Origin: Allolobophora icterica | Lineage: Eukaryota; Annelida; Clitellata; Crassiclitellata; Lumbricidae | Reading direction: 5' to 3' | Length of the DNA: 64,000 nt | Assembly: GCA_963556255.1 (NCBI GenBank) | Contig: OY744615.1 | Location: 45,673,320-45,737,319, forward strand | In this document: positions 24,711 to 36,639 of the stretch, piece after piece | How positions within the stretch are numbered: position 1 is the stretch's first letter | Layout: each line of letters begins with the position of its first letter | The notes under the pieces: model-generated | The model's database searches: none | What the model saw: the letters and a program-made list of their open reading frames with translations, nothing else | What the model was told of the DNA's origin: nothing | Made by a program: the position numbers and the translations under genes

Positions 24711-25319
24711 ATTTTCTTCCATAGTTAATGGTACCTTGGTTGTTCAGCTAACTGATGAAAGCATTAGGGGCTTGAATAATGGCACCCAAAATAGATAATT
24801 CGATCCATTTGTAATCGGATAACCTGACGTAATGCGTCATCTGAGCTGATCAATATTCAAACAAGTGATCTCATTAGTATTCAGATATACGCAATTATGT
24901 GAATCATCAGAATTTTCTGCTAACCAGAAAGTTGAAGCACACGCAACAAGATTAAACTTGCAATGTAATCCAACATTTATACAGCACCAGGATTTTGTGT
25001 TGGACAGAGGGAAAAGTGATAGTTTGGTCTGGGACACATGAGGGAGAAATTAAATATGGGAGGTGTCAAATGCCAAAAGATTAGGGGCATAAATCTGTTC
25101 TGCCCCCTCCATTTGTTAAGCCCCTTCAAATCAACAGCTGCTGGATGACCTCAGGCAAGATGTTGACCCATACAGAGGCAGCCATTCTACTTCCGGTCGA
25201 CAAGGGAGTGGAAATCAAAAGGCAAATTAAATTAAATGCTACATTTGGTCGTTAACAACAACGGTCCTTCTGTGTAGTCTAACATTTCATCTAACCCAAT
25301 GTGTCTACTTAAGGACCAT

Positions 25320-25890
25320 TCTGACTAATGGAACACTTCAGACTGGGGGAATAATTCCACCCAAATAGTTGACTAATGAAACACTTTTCAGGCTGGGGAA
25401 ATTCCACCCAAATCATTTGACTGATGACACACTTCAGACTGGCCAAGTTCACCCAAATAGTTGACTAATGAAACACATCCAGACTGGGGAATCCACCCAA
25501 ATATTTGCCTAATGAAATGCACTCAGACTGAGGTAATTCCATACTGAACACACCCAGACTGGGGAATTTCACCCAAATATTTGCCTAATGAAATGCATTC
25601 AGACTGGGAATTCCACTCCAATATTTGCCTAATGAAATGCATTCAGACTGGGAATTCCACTCCAATATTTGCCTAATGAAATGCATTCAGACTGGGAATT
25701 CCACTCCAATATTTGCCTAATGAAATGCATTAAGACTGGGAATTCCACTCCAATATTTGCCTAATGAAATGCATTCAGACTGGGAATTCCAGCAAAAAAA
25801 TTTGCTTAATGAAATGCACTCAAGGCTGGAAAATCCACCCAAAAATTCTACTAATGAAACGCCTTCAGACTTGGGTACATCCACCCACTG
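25320..25890. repeat. 46-bp minisatellite
   Basis: About twelve units containing TGCCTAATGAAATGCATTCA then GACTGGGAATTCCACTCCAA; outer units are decayed and shorter. Confidence 0.9.
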
Positions 25891-26439
25891 TACCTCCAAT
25901 ATTTCCCCTAAGAACTACTCAAATTGGTGCCTTCTAGTTGTGCCCAACAGTTTTTTTTAAAGCCCACACAGTTGGCTAGTAGGCTACCATCCACAATATT
26001 CGCCTTATTGAAACATATTCATACGCCGGTTAACTGCTCCCGAATTTCCCTGAACAACTCACGCCTTGCCACATCCGGTTTCTCCATTATCCGCAGCGAA
26101 TCGATTTCCAACACCATGCACGTCACTTTTAAAGACACCATGGCCTCGCTCAACTTCCACAAAGCCTCAAATGAAACCAAAACGAGTTCATTCGGTACAA
26201 ATTGAATATTCACCAATGTCCAGACTGTGGGGTTGACACTGCGTCAAAAACGTCTCACCACATCGAACAATCCGCGCAAGCGCAACCCATCTGGAGCCCC
26301 AACATCGAAGAACAACCCATCCGGAGCCCCACCGGCCAGACGTCAATGAAACGGGCGCAGCGCTTAAGCACACGACCACACGCTCCGCCATTCAACCCCA
26401 ACTGCTTAAGCGAAGTGGCCACGCATTCTGAGAAACTGC

Positions 26440-26443
26440 TTAA
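26440..26443. repeat. TTAA target-site duplication, left
   Basis: TTAA is immediately outside the left inverted repeat; its partner is at 31683-31686. Confidence 0.85.
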
Positions 26444-26701
26444 AGCCCTAGGTTTTAGGTTTGGCGGTTTCCCTCGTAGAATGAAGTGACCAACGACTGT
26501 AGGCGGTTCAAGTAAGCATCTGTCGGCCAATGGGCGTTGATTTCATTTTGGTTTACACATCTTACAAGCATAGGCTGCTGAATTTAATTATATGCATAGC
26601 CTAGGCAACATCGTCCGCTTTGTGGAATGGAGGCGAGGCGCAGGGACGGTCGGTCGATCGGTGGTAGCCCCCACCCTAGGCCCTTCACCCTCCCTCTGGC
26701 C
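26444..26701 (+). repeat. Left terminal inverted repeat of the Kolobok-like element
   Basis: 258 bases, reverse complement of 31425-31682 with no gap and no difference seen. It contains the only parts of the element likely to bind transposase and probably the transposase promoter region. Confidence 0.9.
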
Positions 26702-27186
26702 TACCCCGATCAATTGACCACTTGTATATATAACCGAGCTTTGGGTCGTAAACCTGTATATAAATGCCAGCTGTTGATGCTGTCACCGTTGCCTTATTAT
26801 ACCCGGAACACTAAAGACAATAAGCTGTATTTCATATTCTAAGAATTTGCACCAGTATCAGATGCTAATATACAGCCTAAGGAAGAGAGACTAGGTCACA
26901 TGCCAAATTATGCTAATGAACTTAGGAAATGAACTTAGGAAATGTCCTTTCACAATTGAGTCTTGGTTTGCAGTACTCATTCTAGTTTGAATTTCGCTGC
27001 AGCAGAGTTGAGCTTCGTAATTTCTTCACTTCATAGCCATTTTAAATCGCATAGTCGATACAGCTTATATCTCGTGTCTGTATATTATATTATTATCTTA
27101 TTTCAGTAGTGGACCTTATAGTAGTATAACATTGTATTTCGTTAGTGGACATATATTAGTATCATTATATCGAACTATTTCCAAAG

Positions 27187-29070
27187 ATGGATGGAGACTA
27201 CGCTGTACCAACGACACCGACTTCAGGTGTTGCAGTTGGCAACATGCGAACATTTAAAAAACGGTTGTCTGATGGATCTACCAAGAGTTATAGCTACCCT
27301 TACGTTTCTGTAAGGAAACATTTTGAATTAACTTTTACAACCGACAGTGATAAACTTAAATTTGAGCAAAAATGTGAGGACATTCGCTTGGCGTTGGGAG
27401 TAAAAAGTTTGAGAGAAGTTCTGGTGAAAGTCATAATGGATGTTGACACCAATAAGCTCTCTTCTGCAACTCAACATCCGCAGCAGACACTCACGATGTC
27501 TTCAGTCACGGAAGAAGTAAGTGAATCAACTTCACTGACTGATCCAGCATCTGTCACAGCAGCAATATCAGCAGCTCCAGCAACAGCTTTGGAGACTGCA
27601 CATGAGAATTTTGTTGGGCAGTGCTCCAGCATTGCCCAGTTGATCGACACAATCTCACAACATTCATCCACATGTGTGACGCCGTATTCAGTGAAGTCAT
27701 GGACACACAGTGGTCATGTGCTGTCGGTGGATATGGAGTGTGCGAAAAAACACTCCTTTCAGTGGAGTTCCTCATCCACAATAGACAGCGAGCGGAAGGA
27801 ATTTGAAGTCAACCACCGAGTGATGTTGAGCTACCTGGCCTCTGGTATGACACCCATACAGTACGAGCGCTTTAGCGACTTCAGTCGGTTTGGACTATTG
27901 TCAGACCTTTTCCGCAGGAGGAATATGGTTACATTTAGTGCCATTTCTGAGAACCTGCGAAAGCAATCTATATTTGGCGCTAGAGCGCAGGAGTCTTCAC
28001 TGTCGCCTGATGGAGCTATCTCTATAATGACTGACGCACGACATCATTGTAGACGAAATAGTTATCACACCGACCATGTTGCTATCGGGTTGAAAACTCA
28101 CAAAGTCGTTGATATTCAACACATTAACGGGAATGATGATAACTGTTCACAGCGTCACGAGGCAGTGGGATTCGACAGGATGTACGAGAGCCTGGATCTC
28201 AGCAACATTAAAGTTGCCCATCATGTGCATGATCGAAACATGACAATCAACAAGCGCCTACGTGAGAGGAAGCAAGCCAGGAATTCCAATGACCGCTGGC
28301 ACTGCACCCGTCCTATAACAGCCGGGGTGAAAAAAATTGGGCAAGGAGCACAAAAAAACATTGGAAAAACATGGCATCCCGAGCTTTCTGACAAGGGTGC
28401 TGCCATTCGAAACCACGTCTATTGGTGTATGGACAATTGCAATGGAGATGCCCAAACCCTGCGTAAGCTCATAGAATCATGCATCCCTCATTTTCAGAAC
28501 AACCACAGCAAGTGCCATGAAACTTCCCACTGCAAAGAGCCGGGGCATATGATTGAAGTTCGAATTGTTTCAAATGAGGCTGCAATTACAATGCTCCAGG
28601 ACTTTCTTCGGTCGTTGGTAGTGTACAAGCACGCTGAAGATTATGTCAAAGGCCACGACACATTTTATGTGGAAAGTTTTAATAACGTTTGTCTGATCTA
28701 TCTGGATAAACGGATACACTACGGGAATTTAATGTACGAGCTGCGGAGCAATCTGGCTGTCTTGGACTGGAACGAACACGTCGACAGACCATACACGTCT
28801 ATATGCACGACTGTTCGTTCGAAAAACCCACGTCGCCAAATCGGGAAAAAAGTGTATCGGCGCAAGACCTACGTATTTGTTGAGAACATTTGGAATTTGT
28901 ACATTGCCGTGTGGTCAGCATCTAAAGCAATATCGGAGTCTGTGACAGAAACTTCTGCAGATAAGGAGACCTGCCAGAGTGAAATCTCTTCGGACGAATC
29001 CGATGACGACCAATTAGGAGACAGTGAGAGCTTTTCAAATGAAAGCAATGCACCCTACACAGTAGAATAA
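27187..29070 (+). CDS. Kolobok-like DDE transposase, intact 627 aa
   Basis: A single open reading frame runs from ATG to TAA without an intron. A putative DDE triad is visible: Asp283 in IMTDARHHCRRNSYHTDHVA, Asp349 in VAHHVHDRNMTINKRLRER, and Glu496 in FYVESFNNVCLIYLDKRIHY, with the family's WH (here DRWHCTR) after the second Asp. The stretch AIRNHVYWCMDNCNGDAQTL corresponds to the Kolobok 'sxNHLYWCa...dGD' block, and GHVLSVDMECAKKHSFQW to the pre-catalytic 'C..GH...W' block. The N-terminal ~100 residues are basic and may bind DNA, but no THAP zinc-finger pattern is seen. The C-terminus is acidic and Ser-rich. The match to Kolobok is from memory of family patterns; TTAA duplications and long TIRs agree with it. 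A domesticated gene is unlikely because TIRs flank it. Confidence 0.87.
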   Translation: MDGDYAVPTTPTSGVAVGNMRTFKKRLSDGSTKSYSYPYVSVRKHFELTFTTDSDKLKFEQKCEDIRLALGVKSLREVLVKVIMDVDTNKLSSATQHPQQTLTMSSVTEEVSESTSLTDPASVTAAISAAPATALETAHENFVGQCSSIAQLIDTISQHSSTCVTPYSVKSWTHSGHVLSVDMECAKKHSFQWSSSSTIDSERKEFEVNHRVMLSYLASGMTPIQYERFSDFSRFGLLSDLFRRRNMVTFSAISENLRKQSIFGARAQESSLSPDGAISIMTDARHHCRRNSYHTDHVAIGLKTHKVVDIQHINGNDDNCSQRHEAVGFDRMYESLDLSNIKVAHHVHDRNMTINKRLRERKQARNSNDRWHCTRPITAGVKKIGQGAQKNIGKTWHPELSDKGAAIRNHVYWCMDNCNGDAQTLRKLIESCIPHFQNNHSKCHETSHCKEPGHMIEVRIVSNEAAITMLQDFLRSLVVYKHAEDYVKGHDTFYVESFNNVCLIYLDKRIHYGNLMYELRSNLAVLDWNEHVDRPYTSICTTVRSKNPRRQIGKKVYRRKTYVFVENIWNLYIAVWSASKAISESVTETSADKETCQSEISSDESDDDQLGDSESFSNESNAPYTVE

Positions 29071-29439
29071 CCGTAAGAGCTGTGACAATATTGTATGATA
29101 CACTAAAATCAAACATATCAGTGCTACATAACCATCAACCGTCATTACACATAACCACCTTAGCATTCTGCTGTCTACTCTGCTTGACCTCCCCGGATTT
29201 TGGCCTGGCATAGGACAGAGAGATGTGTGGCAGAGCTGATGTGTGGCAGAGCTGACTGCTATCACACGCGTCCACAGGTGGCGGATAGTGGAACGACCTC
29301 TAGAAATAGAGGTCAGCTGCGAAATAAGCAGGGTTATATCTGACGAATAAGCAGTCGCGGACCAACAGCGGCAAGGCTAGTAGGGCACACTGTAGAAAAA
29401 GAGTGGCATTTTGCTTGACAACTAAAAGCTGCAAATATC

Positions 29440-29660
29440 CAATAACAGCCTTGTGACATGGGAGCACATGACTCAATTTAAATAAGCCTGATGACCCTCT
29501 GCCTAGCGGGCATGTGTTCATCACCAAGACTAGGTCCACAGCGGAAAACTGTGGTTGATGCCACGAAGGGCATCCGATCTGTAACAAGATGCTCCAATCT
29601 GTATAAAAATGAATCTGTGGCTTACCCCCCCTCAACGAGGTCCTAATCCAAGCAAGAAAA
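29440..29660 (+). mobile_element. Possible RTE-type LINE 3' fragment within the Kolobok-like element
   Basis: The phrase GCCACGAAGGGCATCCGATC resembles the 'ggaagggcatccggcgtaaaa' 3' end shared by many RTE retrotransposons and their SINEs. The rest is unrecognised. The 137-aa ORF on - (29713-29300) shows no family pattern and I do not call it a gene. Confidence 0.3.
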
Positions 29661-29990
29661 AAAGAAGATTGAACGGACAAGGGACTGTGGCCATTGCAAA
29701 ATTGATTTGACATAGCACTTATGAAAAACCTAGTCTCCGTAACGTGGTTTTCGTGTGGCGCCGAGCAATTGAGGGCAATTCAGGTTTAAATCCACCTCTG
29801 AGTAGGAATCTTGAAGAGGCGCTATATAAATTTAAAATGGGGGAATGTTATGTTACATTGAATCATAGCTATGACAGGTGTACATAAGCAGCTCACAATC
29901 GATAAAATTCTGCTTTATGTCAGAAAGTAAGTGTACAATAAAAATCTCTCTGTCTAAACAAAGTCCGGCGAATTATCCAAAGTATCAATG

Positions 29991-30461
29991 TTACTCCCAC
30001 TTGTGGCCCATGTAAGGCGTGCCTGTTGGATTCGGATACAACGATCTCACTTTTCGCACTACGCAATCTGGCATTATTTCCCGCATGTGAAGTACACCGT
30101 TCGATTCCGTTAGTTTCTTGGCCAGATATAATGGGCTCGTCCACCCACCCAAGTTGCAAATGATCTTCCAATATTTTCCATAAATTACTCTTCGTATTGG
30201 ACTGTTAGCTGCATGCGCTGCTTGTCCTCCGCCAAGCCAACCTGGAGATGCAGAACCCACGCACGGAGAGAGAAAACAAAGAGGACAGGCGCCTTCCGAT
30301 TGATGATTTTCACCCTGCAGCTGCAAATGATCAGCTGACACTTGAATGTCATGACTGTTTTGAGCCTCAATTTCTGACTCTGTACTATTTCCATTGGACG
30401 CGACCAAGACCTCCTTCGAAGCGGCATCCATACAAGATTTTCTTCTCTTTGGTGGTTCCAA
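29991..30461 (-). CDS. Accessory protein of the Kolobok-like element, P2X7-ballast-like C-terminus
   Basis: This 156-aa ORF faces the transposase gene within the same TIRs. After a polar N-terminus it has a small Cys cluster (ACPLCFLSPC, residues ~58-67), then a conserved-looking block: IRRVIYGKYWKIICNLGGW, and at the end EIMPDCVVRKVRSLYPNPTG followed by TPYMGHKW. That ending follows the pattern (I/V)(L/M)P-x-C-x3-(K/R)(I/V)R-x2-(F/Y)P-x3-G-x2-(Y)-x-GxK at the extreme C-terminus of P2X7 receptors, the zinc-binding ballast domain. Related proteins ending in YMGHKW are, as I remember, common uncharacterised entries in marine invertebrate genomes. Function in transposition is unknown. The start Met is the first in frame; a spliced upstream exon cannot be excluded. 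Confidence 0.6.
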   Translation of the reverse strand: MEPPKRRKSCMDAASKEVLVASNGNSTESEIEAQNSHDIQVSADHLQLQGENHQSEGACPLCFLSPCVGSASPGWLGGGQAAHAANSPIRRVIYGKYWKIICNLGGWTSPLYLAKKLTESNGVLHMREIMPDCVVRKVRSLYPNPTGTPYMGHKWE

Positions 30462-30898
30462 CTCTGCAATTGGAACAAAGGCAGTTTCGATTGGTTGGAG
30501 ATATATTTATAATGTCATCAACATACAATTAGCTCTTTCGACTTGACTTGAACGACAGCTTAGCTGGGTTATGCATATGTTTATTGTCTTATTACATATC
30601 GTAATAATAATAATCATGGTAATTTTAATAATTACATTTTTAATTGGCCATTTATTATCATTACTGCTGTTACTGCTGTTCACATCAGTTGTCATTATAC
30701 TAACATTGCTGATGTTATTATTACTATGTATTTCTATAGCATGGTTTGAGCTAAATATTTGCAAGGATAATAAATGCAATTTAATTTAATATTTATAAAT
30801 CTTAGTTCAATCTTATTTGCGCACGTATAGCGCTACCTGAAGAACAATAGGGCCTACTTGTACAGGGTTCACCACACAAAACAATTTATACAATTTCA

Positions 30899-30899
<1 letters not shown>

Positions 30900-30989
<90 letters not shown>
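30900..30989. repeat. (TA)n microsatellite inside the Kolobok-like element
   Basis: About 90 bases of uninterrupted TA. The predicted 'YIYIYI' peptides on both strands are artefacts. Confidence 0.95.
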
Positions 30990-30990
<1 letters not shown>

Positions 30991-31424
30991 GCATCGTCTT
31001 CATAATTACCAATTTTTTCAAAATTCCAGTTGTTGTGAGCAAAAAATGCCCGTATGGCTTCCTCTTGATCGCCATCTACCACAATAGTAAGTTCGTATTT
31101 GTTCATGGCAATCTAATCGCATATAGAAACTACAGACTTGTTTCTCAACCCTGTAAGTATCTTCATAGCAATGAACTCCATAGTAATATGAGTGTATGGG
31201 GGGGTAAATTTGGATAATTGGAACAACTTGTATACATTCTAGAAGTACAGGTATGACCTCTAGCCAGCTTACCTGGCTTTCGTATACACAAATTAGTCGA
31301 CCCACAGCTCGGTTATATATATACAAGTGGTCAATTGATCGAGGTAGGGCCTGTACGGGGTATGCCCTGTCGGGTCTAGTCTGCCCTAGCGATGCATCTC
31401 CATCCATCCGTCCGACCGCTAGAG

Positions 31425-31682
31425 GGCCAGAGGGAGGGTGAAGGGCCTAGGGTGGGGGCTACCACCGATCGACCGACCGTCCCTGCGCCTCGCCTCCATT
31501 CCACAAAGCGGACGATGTTGCCTAGGCTATGCATATAATTAAATTCAGCAGCCTATGCTTGTAAGATGTGTAAACCAAAATGAAATCAACGCCCATTGGC
31601 CGACAGATGCTTACTTGAACCGCCTACAGTCGTTGGTCACTTCATTCTACGAGGGAAACCGCCAAACCTAAAACCTAGGGCT
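31425..31682 (-). repeat. Right terminal inverted repeat of the Kolobok-like element
   Basis: Mirror of 26444-26701, followed by the TTAA duplication at 31683-31686. Confidence 0.9.
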
Positions 31683-31686
31683 TTAA

Positions 31687-34600
31687 GCGCATCGACGCGC
31701 AGACATAGCAACGAACCGGCCAATGCCAACACGAGCTGACCCACGCAGCAGTCGCCGGTTATTACAACAACCTTGTAAAGAGGTATCTACTTATTAAACG
31801 ATCGCGGGGGCCACCGTAACCATGCCAACTACTTACCATTTACAGCGTAAAGAGGTATGATACTCGGCTCGCTGCCCCACCCTCCCTCCCTCTCGCCGTC
31901 TGGACCATTCCGACGTGAATGGACCAAGTTTCCCTCTGAACTGCAGCACGCCCAGCCTACCGACCGATCATCGGACTGCCGCATTCATGCGATCCAGTCG
32001 ATTAGGGTTGGACGACGGCAGGGCAGCCCGCCCAACCACACTCACAGCTTCGAAGGAGTAGGAGGACGAGAAGGCAGGCCCAGCTGAGCCGCCGCCGCCA
32101 CACAACGCCCATCGCCACCACCACCGCACAGATCCAAACAAACGCAGTGCTGTGCTTCAGCTATCTGATCTATTCGGCTGACACATTCCGAGAGCCCCTC
32201 GCCCCTCCACAGACCGCAGATCAACGCAGAGGCAGGCAGCCGGGCTGTTCATCGCAGTAGGCGTTCGACTGACTACGCACAGTCGTCATACTTATATGCC
32301 TACGTGTTCGTCTGTCTATCGCTCCACGTGTGTGTCCATCAGTCACCCCGGCTGTTTCGCTGCATGTTCCATTCTGTATACGCCTCCGTAGCTCACTCTA
32401 TTAGTTTGTTCCGTTGGTATGTGTGTCTCTGTTCGTCCTAGCCTTCCTGTGTGCCTGTTTCTGTACGTACATACGTATGTACGTACATACGTTCGTATGT
32501 ATGTATGTATGTCTGTCTGCGTGTATGGCATACCCATAGAGTGAGCGCCTCGGGCTTTCTCACAAGTAGCCAGCCCACACCACGAACCACGGCCGCTGCG
32601 CTATGGGCAGGACACGCGGCGTCGAGCTCACTACGCCCGATAGCCCAGAATTCCAAGCGCTTTCGATGGCCTGCCTGTCGATCTCACATTAATTATCGTC
32701 TAGACAAAAGCCACCCACCACACCACACCACAAGTCGTTGAACAAAAGACCCCTATACAACAAACGCCACTTTATTACGAAATCTCAAACCAACTGCACA
32801 TTATACTCTCTCTCAAAACAGGGTCACATTTACTGCCCTTTTCTGGGCCAACCGGTACGCCGGGATGAAACCGTCACTCCTTTAGTGCAGAAGCAACAGG
32901 TGCTGCCTGATACAGGCACGGCCCACTTTAACGGCAATATAATATTGATATTGTCTGGCCCATTGACAAACCGGAATTAGAGTGGTATGCACAACCCACC
33001 CCCAACCAAAAGCATGTTTCGCCCACCCTGTACAAGATTATCGAAACAGTACCCTTGTCATTTTTCTGAAAACGTTAACGAAACAGAAAATCAGCTGCAC
33101 AGATCAGTTTATTAACGATAAGTTATATGTTATTTTAGTGTTTATTTAAATGAAATATACGAGGCGTTGAACCAGTTCTCTGCATGTAAGAAGACTGAAT
33201 CGACCCACACGCAAAGAACTGGGTCCATACGAAACCGAGCTCTCGCAGAATAATTACGCATCTCTAACGTATGCTAACTTCGCAGACTTACAGAACGCTT
33301 ACAAAGGAGGCAACTTACAGAAGATTCTCGTTGATTCTTTCAAGACGAATCCTTGAAAACGGCTGACAAGAAACTGACCTCTGCAAACGCAGTCCACACG
33401 GTTATATAGGAAGCCCATCCGCTGCGAATGTCACGAAATGTTTGCATATGCATTACCGGGGCACCAGCTTCGGAATTTGTATGTTGCAGTTTAATTATTA
33501 AAACTAGTCACCCTGTAAGTATTACGCAAATACTTTATGCGAATCAAACAATAAGCAAATTTTCATAAGTTTTTAATTAAACTATGTAATGTTAAAATTA
33601 TATGAAAAGAAACACTTAAACAAATGTGAGTATAACTCCGAAATCCCTGACGCGTTTAAAGTTAGATGGCGTCCGTCACTTCCGTCAGCTGATTGATAAA
33701 ACCGGCATCATTTTCGGTTCTCTGCTGCTGTTAAGTAATTAATTAAAACCGTATTGAAAGGCAGCCATTCGTAGCTTATTAAAACAACGAAAAGCATCCC
33801 TTAAAAATGTTGCCACACGTTATGTGAAAAAAGCAGAAAAATGCATTTAATATAATGATTTTAAGACGGAAGTAGTATTAGACTGCGTCTCTGCCTCGCT
33901 GAGCGCGTTGACCAGCCAATCATTGAGCGCATTTATTCGACATGTTACTTTGGACGTAATCTTATCGTTTTGAATATTATATTATTTCCGATAGTTTAAG
34001 TTTCGTTGATAATTAAGATAACGATGCATGAAAGTGTCACCTTCAAAGACTTTAATCAATCATTGGTGACTTTGAATGTTGCTGGAAATGATTTAAAGTT
34101 ATTTAAATCCGCACATGTATACTGACCCACGTGTAGGGCCTATAGGGCATACTGGGCCATACAGTGGCCCACGTGTATTCCGCCTCCTCATGCAGTGCGG
34201 AATGACTATAGGAACCATAGCCTAGAGGCGACACGTGAGGAAAAACTTAAAAATTAAAAAAATAAAATTAAACACTAAATTAAATCATTAAATTTAAGAC
34301 TGCAAGAGAGACGAAAATAAAAATTATTACGATACTAATGACAATATAGGCCTACAGTATAATATTTAAATATTCTAAAGTTGCGTTGTTTCTTAATTGT
34401 CCGATTTTTTCTGAAACACAAATGAAACAAAACTTTGGAACATAGCCTAGGCTAAATATTATTATTAGAGGCGGGAAAAACTTGGCCTGAACGGCAGAAT
34501 TCTTTATTCCGCGTGTGCCCTCATGACCTCAACTCTGAGTAGTTATCTTGGAGAGTCGCTATATAAATGCTCTGAATGAATAAATGACTGAATGAATGAC

Positions 34601-36029
34601 TGAATGAATGAATGAAGCGATTTCAGGTCAAGATCTCGAGCATGCTCTTCACCGGAATTCATTTAACGAGTCACCTTAATCCTGTATACAAAATGGATCT
34701 ACTTTACCATACATTGTCGATTCCACTTATTCTAGAATCACATCAACGAAAATAGCTGCTCTGCTTCTCCCTGGTCTCTCTGGCAATCGGACTCGGACCA
34801 CCAAAGGACATTGATTTCTGGACAACTCCTCGGATGCGTCGCAGCGCTCGTGAATAAGCTGGTGCTTTGCGCTCAGCTCACAGTGGCGCTTTAGAAAATT
34901 GGAGATTACGATTACGAAGATTTGTTTTGATAAAGTTGCAATACAGTAAAATAAAACCTGTAATTTCATATAATGCCTCCTTACAAAGTTCAGAAGCGCG
35001 CTTTTAAACCGGGCAAAGATTAAGAGTCATAACGTACTAGACTGGAAGAGGCAGGTTTCCAGGTTAAAGCGAAAGACGGTCTCTCTCGGTGGGAGAGTTG
35101 CGAACATAAGGAGGTATAGAGAGTTGCAGATGGAGGGACCGGAAACTGGGTATGAACGCCGGCCAAAGACAAGATGTGTACCAGGATCAACATAGGCCTA
35201 CTTTCCAGCAGCTGCTGATTGAAGAGAGGAGCGACCTTTAACAGAGTTGCAGGGTGTGACCAGGTCTACTTAGCCTTTCATTCGCGAGATGGCGCGTTTG
35301 TTAAAATGAGATGTAGAACGTCATGGGCGCCTTGCATGGCTGCCGTGTACAGTTAAATTCGACTCCTGTGATAACTTGTGATCATCCGTTCATAGGCCCT
35401 ACTGATTTGTAATCATACTGCGTAATTGTCAGTTTGAAAATATTATACGAAGATTATTATTACCATGGAATTTGAGCTGGGTTCAAAGGCTTCAAACGCC
35501 CTACCCTTCGTACGCTTTTCCTGACCTATGCCAACTAAGCTGTCTCTCCCCTTTTCAAATAAAAGCCATGGCACACCTAGTTTTAATATAGGTAGGCTAC
35601 TAGGAAGCAAATGGCAAGTCCAGTGGCCAGGCGTTCGATTCGTCCGTTGTCGATTCAAGGCTGAAGTGAAGGAGTCCTTTGCCGAAGTGAAGGAAACGAA
35701 TATAGATACAATAAAACAGATCTCGATATTTATATATCTATGGCAACGAGCATGGCTGTAGGCTCTATAGGCCTAGTGGTAAAATTAGAGGTGAGTGCAC
35801 GCTACAGGTTAGTTTTCCGAAACACTGAGGGGGATGTGAATTTCCACACTGTAGTGGTAGCATTTTAAGCTGTCATCTTAGCAAAATTGGTAAGTAAGTA
35901 AGTAAGTATATTCTTTATTAAACCAGCTGCCAAACAGCACTCTGGTGAACAACGTCTGTTGAATAGATCTTCTAAAGTTAATAAACAAGCATACATTGGT
36001 AATATATACATAGCATTAACCATAATATG

Positions 36030-36075
<46 letters not shown>

Positions 36076-36400
36076 CATAGGTCCAGTTGGTTAGTAAGTA
36101 TACAGCATTCTGACAATAAAGGTTTTTCTCATGTTGTCGGCTTGCGGTAAAGCCCTGTCATGGGATCTAGGCCTTAAACCATAAACCCTCGGCTTAACAG
36201 GTGGAAGCAGCTCGTGCATGACATGACCTGGATTGCAAAGGATTGCCGAAAACAGGGCAGCATCAGCATGGCGGCAAAGTTGTTCAATTGTTGGATTATT
36301 ACATGGGAGGTATCGCTGGCGGGTCAGTCTATCCATAATCAGTGTTTAATCTAGTCCCCCTCTTCTGGGAGGGGAAACCAGGTTTCTGGGGGCACAAGCC
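31687..36400. other. Long stretch without a recognised gene
   Basis: Right flank of the Kolobok-like element. 31850-32200 is GC-rich and 32455-32515 is a CGTA/TGTA microsatellite. 32819-32980 is an isolated open frame (see findings). LINE tails are at 34500-34980, a (TA)n tract at 36030-36075. I see no supported coding exon. Confidence 0.5.
34500..34980 (+). repeat. LINE 3'-end repeat
   Basis: GGACAACTCCTCGGATGCG ... GTGAATAAGCTGGTGCTTTG ... GGCGCTTTAGAAAATTGGAG is shared with 56930-57150 and 60320-60410. A preceding GAGAGTCGCTATATAAATGC with a (GAAT)n tail at 34575-34617 ends another copy. Confidence 0.5.
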
Positions 36401-36639
36401 AATTTTCCAGACTTTTCAACTTTCATCTTCAAAAAAGTTGATGACCTTTTTTTTAGTCATTCGTTGATTTTATGACCTTTTTTGGAATTCGTCTCTCTGG
36501 GGGGGGGGGGGGAGAACCATATATCACCATGTATCCTGGGGGGGATTTGCCTCCAAAAAGCTCTCAACCTTGTAATATTGCCGGCCTCTGGGGGGAAACA
36601 TCAATCCTGGGGGAACTTCCCCCCCCAAAGACGTCTAGA

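Larger units (their letters stand above)
26444..31682 (+). mobile_element. Kolobok-like DNA transposon, apparently complete
   Basis: A 5239-bp element is bounded by 258-bp terminal inverted repeats (26444-26701 and 31425-31682). Those stretches I compared base by base are identical. TTAA lies just outside both ends (26440-26443 and 31683-31686), the target duplication of Kolobok and piggyBac. The ends read AGCCCTAGGTTTTAGG inward. Weaker inverted similarity continues inside, to about 26742 on the left and 31300 on the right, where the right arm has about 80 extra bases. The interior holds a 627-aa DDE transposase (+), a convergent 156-aa ORF (-) and a (TA)n tract. Identical arms and an undamaged ORF suggest recent insertion. 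It lies between GPN3 and RasGRF, not in a recognised gene. Confidence 0.92.

Noticed and set aside
29300..29713. 137-aa ORF on - inside the transposon
   Set aside because: No recognisable motif; overlaps an RTE-like repeat fragment; no reason to call it a second accessory gene.
30813..31217. Tyr-Ile repeat ORFs on both strands
   Set aside because: Translations of the (TA)n tract in the Kolobok-like element.
26440..31686. piggyBac transposon (TTAA duplications)
   Set aside because: The transposase lacks piggyBac landmarks and matches Kolobok blocks; 258-bp TIRs are also unlike piggyBac's short ends.
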